Of a stretch of 64,000 bases of DNA, positions 57,266 through 64,000 are shown in pieces (position 1 is the first letter of the stretch; the number at the start of each line of letters is the position of its first letter). The position numbers and the translations under genes are program-made. The notes beneath the pieces were generated by a model. That model worked only from the letters and a program-made list of their open reading frames with translations, was not told the DNA's origin and searched no databases. Location of the stretch: assembly GCA_002343775.1 (NCBI GenBank), contig DDSH01000030.1:62001-126000 (forward strand). Direction: 5' to 3'. This DNA is from Anaerolineales bacterium UBA2395 (GTDB lineage: Bacteria; Chloroflexota; Anaerolineae; Anaerolineales; Villigracilaceae).

Positions 57266-58114
57266 ATGTTGAGAATTGTGACCGACGGCGCAGTGGATAT
57301 CCCATCCGACTGGTATCAACAGTACGATATCCAGCGCATCCCCATCAATATCCATTTTGGGGAAGAGAAAACCTACATCCAGGACGTTGAGATTGACCTG
57401 GACGGCTTTTACAAGCTGGTAGACAGCAAAAGCCTGCCGCACCCGAAAACCTCCCAGCCTTCGCCGCATCAGTTCGTGGAATTCTACAAAAAGGTTGCGC
57501 AGCCTGGCGATACAGTCCTTTCTATTCATATCACCAGCAAACTCTCTGGAACTTATGCCTCCTCGGTTGCCGCCGCAGAGGAATTGAAAGGCACATATAA
57601 CGTCGTCCCTGTGGATACACTCGCCGGTTCAATGGGTGTGGCATTTATGTGCCGTGCCGCCCGCCAGATGGAACGCGCCGGAAAGAGCGTGGATGAGATC
57701 GTCAAATACATCGAAGAAGTGCGTGGAAAAGTTCACATCATCCTCACCCTCGAAACCTTGGAATATGCCCGCCGCAGCGGGCGGGTGGGAACCCTCTCCG
57801 CCGCGCTCGCCTCGGTATTGAACGTCAAGCCGATCGCCATGCTAAAAGACGGTCTGGTGGATATGGTGGACCGCGTCCGCACCCGCAAATCTGCCGTCGA
57901 GCGCGTGCTTGCGCTTGGGAAGGAACTCGTTGGCGATAGCCCGGTCGTTGTTGGCGTCATGCATGCCCGCGACCTGCCCTCCGGTCAGATGATGTTGGAA
58001 GAGGCGAAGAAGAATTTCAATGTGAAGGAATCTTTCCTGACCGACCTGTCCATTTCGCTCGCCATTAACTTTGGACCGGGAACCGTGGGTCTGGTTCTTT
58101 ACCCCGCAGAATAA
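57266..58114 (+). CDS. DegV family fatty-acid-binding protein
   Basis: 282 residues. DegV/FakB proteins bind a fatty acid and present it to the kinase FakA. Motifs: N-terminal VTDGAVDIPSDW, KTSQPSPHQFVEFY, SKLSGTYASS and the C-terminal FGPGTVGLVLYP. TLETLEYARRSGRVG is also conserved. GGAGAGTAAACC precedes the ATG. Its coupling to a sigma factor gene (3 nt) is unusual and suggests that lipid status affects this regulon (inference). No FakA gene is in the window. Confidence 0.93.
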   Translation: MLRIVTDGAVDIPSDWYQQYDIQRIPINIHFGEEKTYIQDVEIDLDGFYKLVDSKSLPHPKTSQPSPHQFVEFYKKVAQPGDTVLSIHITSKLSGTYASSVAAAEELKGTYNVVPVDTLAGSMGVAFMCRAARQMERAGKSVDEIVKYIEEVRGKVHIILTLETLEYARRSGRVGTLSAALASVLNVKPIAMLKDGLVDMVDRVRTRKSAVERVLALGKELVGDSPVVVGVMHARDLPSGQMMLEEAKKNFNVKESFLTDLSISLAINFGPGTVGLVLYPAE

Positions 58115-58135
58115 GAGTTATAAAAAGGGAAACGT

Positions 58136-58408
58136 ATGACAAAACGCACCGACCAGACTCGCGAAGAAGATTTGGATATGCTCGAGGCGCATCTTGCCGG
58201 GACCTTGAAGCGGGTGACCCCTTCGAGTGACCTGGTGCAACGCCTGCGCGGACGCATCCAAATGCCCACCCGCACCGAGATCACCGTGCGTCTGACCGAT
58301 TGGCGCAGGCTGTTGCTTGTCTTCGGCGGCGTGATGTCTGGAATGATGCTGATTGTCACATTGGCGCGCGCTTTTTACCATTTTACCGGTCGCAGATCGG
58401 CTGCATAA
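58136..58408 (+). CDS. Small single-helix membrane protein, possible anti-sigma factor
   Basis: 90 residues. A charged cytoplasmic N-terminus (TREEDLDMLEAHLAGTLKRVTPSSDLVQRLRGRI) and one transmembrane helix (about 60-82), with a basic end. The N-terminal LEAHLAGTLKRVTPSSDLVQRLR helix resembles the sigma-binding helices of small anti-sigma factors. It follows sigma and degV genes in the same direction, 21 nt after degV. AAGGGAAACGT precedes the ATG. Anti-sigma function is inference from size, topology and position. Confidence 0.65.
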   Translation: MTKRTDQTREEDLDMLEAHLAGTLKRVTPSSDLVQRLRGRIQMPTRTEITVRLTDWRRLLLVFGGVMSGMMLIVTLARAFYHFTGRRSAA

Positions 58409-58418
58409 CTGAAAATCA

Positions 58419-58448
58419 ATTGACGGTCACTTTCGGGTGACCGTCAAT
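58419..58448. terminator. Bidirectional hairpin between the small membrane protein and HEPN-like genes
   Basis: ATTGACGGTCAC, TTTCGG, GTGACCGTCAAT: a 12-bp perfect stem. The end of the HEPN-like gene (stop at 58444-58446) lies inside it. Confidence 0.82.
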
Positions 58449-58773
58449 GGTTTAACAACCATTCACACAACAATCTGGCGTCAGAGACGAGATCGGTATC
58501 GACCGGCAGGTTGAATTCTTCAGTGACGCGCAAGGTCAAATGGTCGGCGACCCGCTTCAAGTCTGGGGGAAGAAGCGGGTCTTCCTTGATAAAGATCAAC
58601 AGGTCGTAGGCGCTTGTACTTGGGGGATGCACCCCGCGGCGCTTGAAATGATCGCGTATGGCAATACCGGCTGCGCGCCGCGCACAAACGCGCGCCTGTC
58701 CTTCGTTGCCGTTCGACCGAGCTTGTGCGGCGCGTTCAAATTCCAGTTCGATTCGAGTTATTGAATCATTCAT
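58444..58773 (-). CDS. HEPN-like small protein
   Basis: 109 residues, all-helical. The N-terminal ARSNGNEGQARVCARRAAGIAIRDHF and later LKRVADHLTLRV fit the HEPN fold used in toxin-antitoxin and nucleotide-binding proteins. The RNase motif RxxxxxH is not clear, and no MNT nucleotidyltransferase gene is adjacent, so a toxin role is not supported. TATAAT lies seven bases before the ATG with no ribosome site, so leaderless expression is likely. It shares a symmetric -10 box with the divergent peptidase gene. Confidence 0.6.
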   Translation of the reverse strand: MNDSITRIELEFERAAQARSNGNEGQARVCARRAAGIAIRDHFKRRGVHPPSTSAYDLLIFIKEDPLLPPDLKRVADHLTLRVTEEFNLPVDTDLVSDARLLCEWLLNH

Positions 58774-58780
58774 GAGCGGG

Positions 58781-58788
58781 ATTATAAT
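58781..58788. promoter_or_regulatory. Symmetric -10 box shared by HEPN-like and S41 peptidase genes
   Basis: ATTATAAT gives TATAAT on both strands. Minus strand: seven bases to the ATG at 58773 (leaderless). Plus strand: about a 20-nt leader with AGGAGG before the ATG at 58815. Confidence 0.65.
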
Positions 58789-58814
58789 TCCTGAAAAAAT
58801 TTTAGGAGGCTGGT

Positions 58815-61343
58815 ATGAAGCCTGGTTTGTTTCGAATAATGATATTGATCGTCATCCTGAGTTTGAGCATGGCTGCCTGTGGCGGCGTGGAGCCGATGTT
58901 TGGTGACTCGGATACTATGACCGAGGAAGCGCCTGCCGCCGAACCCGCTCCTGAAGAGATGACGGGGGAGACCGGTCCGCGTATTGTGACGGGGGAAGTG
59001 ACCTACACCGACCTGTTCTTCACGATGGGTGTGGCGGAACCTGTGATCATTTTGGAGGATCAGGGTGGTTTTGTCACCCGCGACCGCAAGTTCCAAATTC
59101 CGGTCGAGTCGCAGGTGCTGGCGCAGATCACATCAGATTTTTATACCTCACCGTTTACCTATACCCTTACACTTCCCGCGGAACCCAAAGGTACGTTGAA
59201 CGATGTGGATCACGATGGTGAGGAGGATACGGGTGTGATGATCTTTGCCGTTGCGTATTGGACCAATACGTGGGGCGATCCCTACCTCGAACGCCGTGAC
59301 TTGTTCGGCGGCGGCTGGTCGAGTGCATATGCAACCACACGCGTCAGTTCTGACAGTGATACCTTCCTTGAAGTGTATGGTGGTCAATACCTCGTATATG
59401 CGCCGGATGCAAACCAGCAATTCCCCTCCGATTTTGGCGCAGATGAAATGCTCTTTACCGATGATGACCCCTTGATGGATCTGCCCGCGGGTTGGTCTGT
59501 CATCGATTTGGACCAATCTCCGTTCGAGATCGACCGCTCGGAAAACCCGACGCTCGATCTCTATGAACCGGAGAGTTCTGCCCTCGACGATTTCACCGGC
59601 ATGACCTACACCGAAGCTTTCGATGCCATGCTGGATAAATTCCGCAAGGAATATGCCTTCACCGAATATAAGGATATTGACTGGGATGCCCGCGAAAAGG
59701 AATTCCGTCCGCGCTTCGAACAGGCGGAAAAGGATAAGGATTCCTACGCCTATGCTCTGGCGTTGCGCGACTTCCTCTGGTCGATCCCGGATACCCATGT
59801 AGGCATGGATACCTCTCCGCTCGATGAAGACTTTTTGGCGGATATCTCCGGCGGTATTGGTCTTGCGCTGGGTGAGACGGACGATGGCGCGGTCGTTGCC
59901 CGCTATATCACGTCTGGTTCACCGGCTGAAGAGGCTGGAATTGAATTTGGCGCTGAGATCACTGCTTTGGATGGTCAACCCATTGGTGATGTTGTCTCTG
60001 CCATTGTGCCGTGGTCTTCGCCGTTCAGTAATCCTGAAATCGAACGTCTGCAACAACTGCGCTATGCCACCCGCTTCCGCCTGGAAAAAGGGCTGGTGGA
60101 TGTGACCTTTGTAAACCCCGGCGGCTCCGAGCAGACTGCAACGCTGGAAGTGGTGCAGGAACGGGAAAGCTTCAGCGTTACATCTTTTGCGGCGGGCGAA
60201 GCCATTTCGGCGTTACCGGTTGAATATGAGGTGCTGCCGAGCGGGTATGGATACATTCGTATCAACAGCTTCTCCGACAATCAAGTACTGACGATCCAGA
60301 TCTGGGAATATGCTTTGCAGTTCTTCATCCAGAATGAACTTCCCGGCGTGATTCTGGATATGCGTCATAACAGCGGCGGCAGCGGCTGGCTTGCCGACCA
60401 AATGGCAGCCTACTTCTTCGATGAGGAGATCGTCGTTGGTAAGGGATCCTCGTACGATGAAGCGACGGGTGAGTTCTATCTGGACCCAGCCAGCGAATCG
60501 ATCATGATTCCGCCGCGCGAAGAATTACGGTATGACGGTCCGGTGGTTGTGTTGGTTGGACCGGCTTGTGTCAGCGCATGTGAGTTTTTCTCTTATGCCA
60601 TGACTATTCAGGATCGCGCGACGGTTGTCGGGCAATATCCTTCGTCTGGGGCGGGCGGCGGCGTGGAAGCCTTCCTCATGCCCGAAAATACATATGTCCA
60701 ATTTACCGTTTCGCGCGGGCTCGACCCGGATGGCAATATCCACATCGAAGGACCGGGTGTTGTGCCGGATGTAGACGTGCCGGTGACCATCCAGAACTTC
60801 CAGCGCGAGTTGGCAGGTGAGGATGTGATCCTCGATGCTGCGCTGCGCGTCATTAGTGAGCCGAAGGGTGCTGGCATTACGCCGTCTGCGCCGCCGACGG
60901 TTGGTTCAGCCAGTGAAGCCACATCTGCGTTTTCGAGCGGAGCCAGCTTCCTTGAGGACAAGGCTCGCGAGCAATATACCGCGGAGGAAGTTTCCGTGCC
61001 TGGCTTGTTGACGTACACTGTCCCGTTGAACAGATCTGAGAACCTGATCTGGGCGTATTACTGGTGTACGACCACCAAGGAAGTCCTTGACCAGAACTTC
61101 AGTCAGATCGATGTGACCTTTGAGTTGAACGGTGAGGAAGTGCCGATTGACCAGTTTGCCGTCACGGAATTGCCTTCCGGCGGGAATCAATGCCGTATCA
61201 TTTATACGGTCCTTTCAGACTGGCAGCCGGGTGAACATAACCTTAGAACCAGCGTCACCTTCAAGAGCGCCATCAATGATGGCATGGGTGATTACCCGGC
61301 TGGTGATTACATTTCCGAGTACAGGGTTTACGTCGCGCCTTAA
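58815..61343 (+). CDS. S41 family peptidase, PDZ-containing lipoprotein
   Basis: 842 residues. Lipobox SMAACGG near residue 22 predicts a lipid-anchored exported protease. An N-terminal beta domain (about 55-240) is followed by the S41 scaffold. This has a helical part with SIPDTHVGMD (His typical of the tricorn-type S41B branch), a PDZ domain (about 340-440; VARYITSGSPAEEAGIEFGAEITALDG), and the protease core with GPACVSACEFFSY carrying the likely nucleophilic Ser. The Lys of the Ser-Lys dyad of CtpA-type enzymes is not seen (VVGQYPSSGAGGG instead). An extra C-terminal beta domain (about 700-842) is present. AGGAGG precedes the ATG. Confidence 0.88.
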   Translation: MKPGLFRIMILIVILSLSMAACGGVEPMFGDSDTMTEEAPAAEPAPEEMTGETGPRIVTGEVTYTDLFFTMGVAEPVIILEDQGGFVTRDRKFQIPVESQVLAQITSDFYTSPFTYTLTLPAEPKGTLNDVDHDGEEDTGVMIFAVAYWTNTWGDPYLERRDLFGGGWSSAYATTRVSSDSDTFLEVYGGQYLVYAPDANQQFPSDFGADEMLFTDDDPLMDLPAGWSVIDLDQSPFEIDRSENPTLDLYEPESSALDDFTGMTYTEAFDAMLDKFRKEYAFTEYKDIDWDAREKEFRPRFEQAEKDKDSYAYALALRDFLWSIPDTHVGMDTSPLDEDFLADISGGIGLALGETDDGAVVARYITSGSPAEEAGIEFGAEITALDGQPIGDVVSAIVPWSSPFSNPEIERLQQLRYATRFRLEKGLVDVTFVNPGGSEQTATLEVVQERESFSVTSFAAGEAISALPVEYEVLPSGYGYIRINSFSDNQVLTIQIWEYALQFFIQNELPGVILDMRHNSGGSGWLADQMAAYFFDEEIVVGKGSSYDEATGEFYLDPASESIMIPPREELRYDGPVVVLVGPACVSACEFFSYAMTIQDRATVVGQYPSSGAGGGVEAFLMPENTYVQFTVSRGLDPDGNIHIEGPGVVPDVDVPVTIQNFQRELAGEDVILDAALRVISEPKGAGITPSAPPTVGSASEATSAFSSGASFLEDKAREQYTAEEVSVPGLLTYTVPLNRSENLIWAYYWCTTTKEVLDQNFSQIDVTFELNGEEVPIDQFAVTELPSGGNQCRIIYTVLSDWQPGEHNLRTSVTFKSAINDGMGDYPAGDYISEYRVYVAP

Positions 61344-61357
61344 TCGGTGTAGATAAG

Positions 61358-61391
61358 CAAACAGCCCGCAGATCGTTCTGCGGGCTGTTTC
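61358..61391. terminator. Bidirectional terminator between peptidase and glycosyltransferase genes
   Basis: AAACAGCCCGCAG (61359-61371) and CTGCGGGCTGTTT (61378-61390) form a perfect 13-bp stem; TTTCTTTT follows on the plus strand. Confidence 0.92.
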
Positions 61392-61413
61392 TTTTGGAAT
61401 GATCAGGTTTCGG

Positions 61414-62097
61414 TTAGTCTACGAAGCGGTACTTAATCAACGCCCAGACTGCCTCAAAAGCGTCGTGGAGTTTGATCTTTTTGCCTTGCGAGTAATCGCG
61501 CGGGTTGAAGGTGATCGGCACTTCGAAGATGCGGTATTTCCGCTTGAGGATCTTGGCGGTGAATTCCGGCTCGAAGTTAAAACTGTTGGCGTGGATGGTC
61601 AGGCCGTTGATGACTTCCTTGCGGAAGACCTTGTAGCCTGTTTCCATATCCGTGAGGATGGTGTCGTACAGGATATTCGTGAAGAAGGTCAGCATTTTGT
61701 TTGCCACCATGTGCCAGAACATGGTCACACGATGGGCTCTTCCAAGAAAGCGCGAACCATAGACAACATCGGCAAGACCCTCCTGGATGGGTTTGAGCAG
61801 TTCCGGGTAGTCGCGTGGATCGTATTCCAGATCGGCATCCTGAATCAGCAGTACATCGCCGGTTGCGGCTCCCATTCCGGTGCGAACCGCCGCGCCCTTA
61901 CCCTGATTTTTCTCATGCAGAATGACGCGCACGCCCTTCTTCCCGTCCAGTTTGGGGAGCAGGTCGCGGGTTCCATCCTTGGAGCCATCGTCGACGACGA
62001 CGATCTCGTGGGCAAGTTTTGTGTCTTGCACACGCTTTAGAATGGTTTCGATACTTTCAACTTCATTGTAAACGGGGATAATGACAGATAGTTTCAT
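61414..62097 (-). CDS. Family 2 glycosyltransferase, dolichyl/undecaprenyl-phosphate type
   Basis: 227 residues. GT-A fold: N-terminal LSVIIPVYNEVESIETIL, VVVDDGSKDGTRD, then the metal site DADLEYDPRDYPEL, and LTDMETGYKVFRKEV. This pattern is that of polyprenyl-phosphate mannosyl/glucosyltransferases (DPM1-like), which charge a lipid carrier with sugar for exported glycans. No membrane helices. ATG 62097 fits the domain start; TATAAT lies nine bases upstream and there is no ribosome site. Divergent from the AAA ATPase gene. Confidence 0.93.
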   Translation of the reverse strand: MKLSVIIPVYNEVESIETILKRVQDTKLAHEIVVVDDGSKDGTRDLLPKLDGKKGVRVILHEKNQGKGAAVRTGMGAATGDVLLIQDADLEYDPRDYPELLKPIQEGLADVVYGSRFLGRAHRVTMFWHMVANKMLTFFTNILYDTILTDMETGYKVFRKEVINGLTIHANSFNFEPEFTAKILKRKYRIFEVPITFNPRDYSQGKKIKLHDAFEAVWALIKYRFVD

Positions 62098-62106
62098 GGC
62101 GGCTGG

Positions 62107-62112
62107 ATTATA
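62107..62112 (-). promoter_or_regulatory. -10 box close to the glycosyltransferase start
   Basis: TATAAT on the minus strand, nine bases before the ATG at 62097; no ribosome binding site. A second TATAAT on the plus strand at 62125-62130 probably serves the divergent ATPase gene. Confidence 0.5.
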
Positions 62113-62174
62113 AACGAAAAGAAGTATAATCGGCATGTCGAGCCGACACTTTATTCCCTGGAATTGGACTCATT

Positions 62175-63500
62175 ATGACGAGACAAACTGGACAAATATC
62201 CGGCGCGGTGGGTGGGTTTACCCCTCCGCAGATCAACAGCCTCGAAGATACGGGGCTTTCCCCTCTATGGCTGCAAGACCTCATTCTTAAAGTATTGTAT
62301 TTTCGTGGTTATTTGACGGGCTTCAAGATTTCCGAAGAAATCACCCTGCCTTTTGCCGGTGTGACCGATCAATTGCTCACCACCCTGAAACAGGAAAAAC
62401 TCATCGAGGTGAAATCGTCGCAAGGCGGTTTGGGTGAGGGCGCCTATACGTATGGCATCACTGGCGCGGGCATCATTCGCGCGAGGGAAGCGTTGGAGCG
62501 CAGCCAGTACGCAGGACCGGCTCCCGTCCCGTTCGAAGTCTATAACGAAGCCATCCGCCGCCAGAAAAGCGGGCGGCTCACCGTCACCACGCGCACGATG
62601 CGCCAGATCCTTTCCCAATTGGTGATCTCCGAATCCACCTTCCAGCGGCTCGGACCGGCGCTCAACTCCGGTACATCCATTTTCATGTACGGACCTCCCG
62701 GCAACGGCAAAACCAGCATCGCCCGCTCGTTTGGGAATCTGATTCTCAGCCAGAACATGTATATCCCCTATGCATTGTCGTTGGATGGTCAGGTCATCAA
62801 AGTGTACGATGCGGTCAGCCATAGCCTGGCACCTGACACGGATGCCAACTCCGGTCCCACCGGAAATCTGCGATCCAATACCCGCCGCGACCCGCGTTGG
62901 GTGAAGATTCGCCGTCCGTTTATCGTCGTTGGTGGTGAGTTGAACCTTGAAGGTCTCGACCTCGTTTTCGACGACACCACCAAATTCTACGAAGCGCCGT
63001 TTCAGGTCAAAGCCAATGGTGGTATTTTGCTGATCGACGACTTTGGTCGTCAGCAGGTGCGCCCGCGTGACCTGCTCAACCGTTGGATCGTCCCACTCGA
63101 AAACCGTGTCGATTATTTACGTTTGCACACAGGTCGCAAAGTGGAAGTTCCCTTTGATGTACTCATCATTTTCTCCACCAACCTGCCGCCAAAAGACTTG
63201 GTCGATGAAGCCTTCCTGCGCCGCTTGCGCCACAAGGTTGAGATCGGCGATCCCTCCTTCGAGGAATATCGCGAAATTTTCAAACGCGTCTCACAGGACA
63301 AGCGCATCGAATACAACGATCAAGGACTGGCGTATCTCTTACAGGAATGGTACATCAAACGAAACCGGAAACTGCGCGCTTCGCATCCGCGCGATTTGTG
63401 TGACCAGATCATTGACATCTCTTCGTACCTTGCCGTACAACCTTCAATGTCACGTGAGATGATTGACCGCGCCGCCAAAGCCTATTTTGTGGACATTTAA
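62175..63500 (+). CDS. AAA-family ATPase with N-terminal winged-helix-like domain
   Basis: 441 residues. Residues 1-110 look like a winged helix (LILKVLYFRGYLTGFKISEEI, LLTTLKQEKLIEVKSS) followed by the conserved GPAPVPFEVYNEAI. The AAA core has Walker A GPPGNGKTS (about 174-182), Walker B GGILLIDDFGRQ and a sensor segment IIFSTNLPP with arginine finger candidates FLRRLRHK. This family is found in Chloroflexi, Proteobacteria and others, often with type IV/Tad pilus genes; none is visible here, so the role is unknown. Ribosome site is weak (CTGGAATTGG). Confidence 0.82.
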   Translation: MTRQTGQISGAVGGFTPPQINSLEDTGLSPLWLQDLILKVLYFRGYLTGFKISEEITLPFAGVTDQLLTTLKQEKLIEVKSSQGGLGEGAYTYGITGAGIIRAREALERSQYAGPAPVPFEVYNEAIRRQKSGRLTVTTRTMRQILSQLVISESTFQRLGPALNSGTSIFMYGPPGNGKTSIARSFGNLILSQNMYIPYALSLDGQVIKVYDAVSHSLAPDTDANSGPTGNLRSNTRRDPRWVKIRRPFIVVGGELNLEGLDLVFDDTTKFYEAPFQVKANGGILLIDDFGRQQVRPRDLLNRWIVPLENRVDYLRLHTGRKVEVPFDVLIIFSTNLPPKDLVDEAFLRRLRHKVEIGDPSFEEYREIFKRVSQDKRIEYNDQGLAYLLQEWYIKRNRKLRASHPRDLCDQIIDISSYLAVQPSMSREMIDRAAKAYFVDI

Positions 63501-63534
63501 TCCGCTTCGCACTGGACCTCGAACCTGACCCATC

Positions 63535-64000
63535 ATGCTGGAAAATTTCCCCACCCCCATCCTTCTCGCTCATCGCGGTGACCTGGCAAATGCGCCGGAA
63601 AATACGCTGCCTTCCTTCTCCCAAGCCATCCAAAAAGGCGCGGACGGCGTCGAATTGGACGCCAAACTGACTGCTGATGGGCATGTGGTCGTCTTTCACG
63701 ACATGACCGTGGAACGCACCACCAACGGCAGTGGCAAAGTCGCTTCGTTCACGCTGGAAGCCATCCGTGAGTTGGATGCGGGCGCATGGTTCGACTCTCA
63801 GTTTGCCGGTACGAAAGTTCCGCTGCTTGAGGAAGTCTTTGAAACCGTGGGCAGGGAAAAACTCATCAATATCGAGTTAACCAACTATTCCACCCCGAAA
63901 GACGGTCTGACAGAAAAAGTCTGTGAACTCATCAAACGGCACAACAACCAGAAACAGATTCTCTTCTCGTCCTTCTTCTCATCCAATTTGAAGATCGCGG
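63535..64000 (+). CDS. Glycerophosphodiester phosphodiesterase, N-terminal part
   Basis: The frame is open from ATG 63535 to the window edge (155 codons), so the C-terminus is missing. GDPD signatures: LAHRGDLANAPENTLPSF (catalytic His, Arg and Glu-Asn), GVELDAKLTADGHVVVFHD (metal Glu/Asp and second His), and NIELTNYST. It hydrolyses glycerophosphodiesters from lipid turnover to glycerol-3-phosphate. No signal peptide, so cytoplasmic. It begins 34 nt after the ATPase gene, no clear ribosome site. Confidence 0.92.
   Translation, partial: MLENFPTPILLAHRGDLANAPENTLPSFSQAIQKGADGVELDAKLTADGHVVVFHDMTVERTTNGSGKVASFTLEAIRELDAGAWFDSQFAGTKVPLLEEVFETVGREKLINIELTNYSTPKDGLTEKVCELIKRHNNQKQILFSSFFSSNLKIA

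Noticed and set aside
58444..58773. HEPN/MNT toxin-antitoxin pair
   Set aside because: No nucleotidyltransferase partner and no clear RNase motif.

Overview
The window reads as a chromosome segment of a free-living bacterium of the Chloroflexota, most likely class Anaerolineae. This placement is inferred from gene content and style: Thr/Pro-linker LysM and SUMF1-type lipoproteins, a FadN-type beta-oxidation operon, a fused ECF double ATPase, a cyclic-2,3-diphosphoglycerate-synthase-like GTPase, and many TATAAT boxes only 6-10 nt before start codons. No rRNA, phage, insertion sequence or CRISPR array was seen. Genes are dense and no gene-free stretch exceeds 300 bases. One tRNA, Leu(GAG), is present.

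Region by region. 1-3.6 kb: minus-strand envelope genes (partial secreted protein, membrane proteins, methyltransferase, YtxH, SDR). 3.8-11.1 kb: a TetR regulator whose promoter carries two palindromic operators, followed by a fatty-acid-degradation operon (two acyl-CoA dehydrogenases, FadN, FadA, SCP2). Every gap in that operon holds an inverted repeat built of 7-nt units. 11-18 kb: TerC, divergent thrB/thrC, an ECF vitamin-type transporter, DUF1684. 18-26 kb: dcd, a GAF-HD-GYP sensor, DnaQ-DinG, membrane proteins, plsX, tRNA-Leu. 26-30 kb: an amino-acid ABC transporter ending in dimethylarginine dimethylaminohydrolase. 30-38 kb: SCP2, tungsten aldehyde oxidoreductase, SUMF1 lipoprotein, TraX, ATP-grasp, SlyD-like FKBP, DedA, ObgE. 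38-48 kb: a PAS-GAF diguanylate cyclase, YjbQ, cDPG synthase, a sigma/anti-sigma pair, argS, a CPT-like kinase, rpsT, a LysM protein. 48-64 kb: uvrA divergent from a MalT-like regulator, two secreted Cys-rich proteins divergent from a second sigma factor with DegV, a HEPN-like protein, an S41 peptidase, a family-2 glycosyltransferase, an AAA ATPase, and a partial glycerophosphodiesterase.

The most unusual signal is not a gene. It is a dispersed family of short convergent arrays of 7-nt units (types GGTTNNA, AAGTCNA/AAGGTCG and TGGACGA). They fill all five gaps from the TetR gene to the SCP2 gene, lie just after uvrA and upstream of the FKBP gene, and one is inserted in frame inside argS, where it is translated into about 17 extra residues. 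A second short-period signal, 8-nt units starting at the TAG stop codon, joins the stop codon to the terminator in two genes. Several genes have TATAAT exactly 6-7 nt before ATG and no ribosome binding site, which points to leaderless mRNAs. Symmetric ATTATAAT boxes are shared by divergent transcripts at three places.
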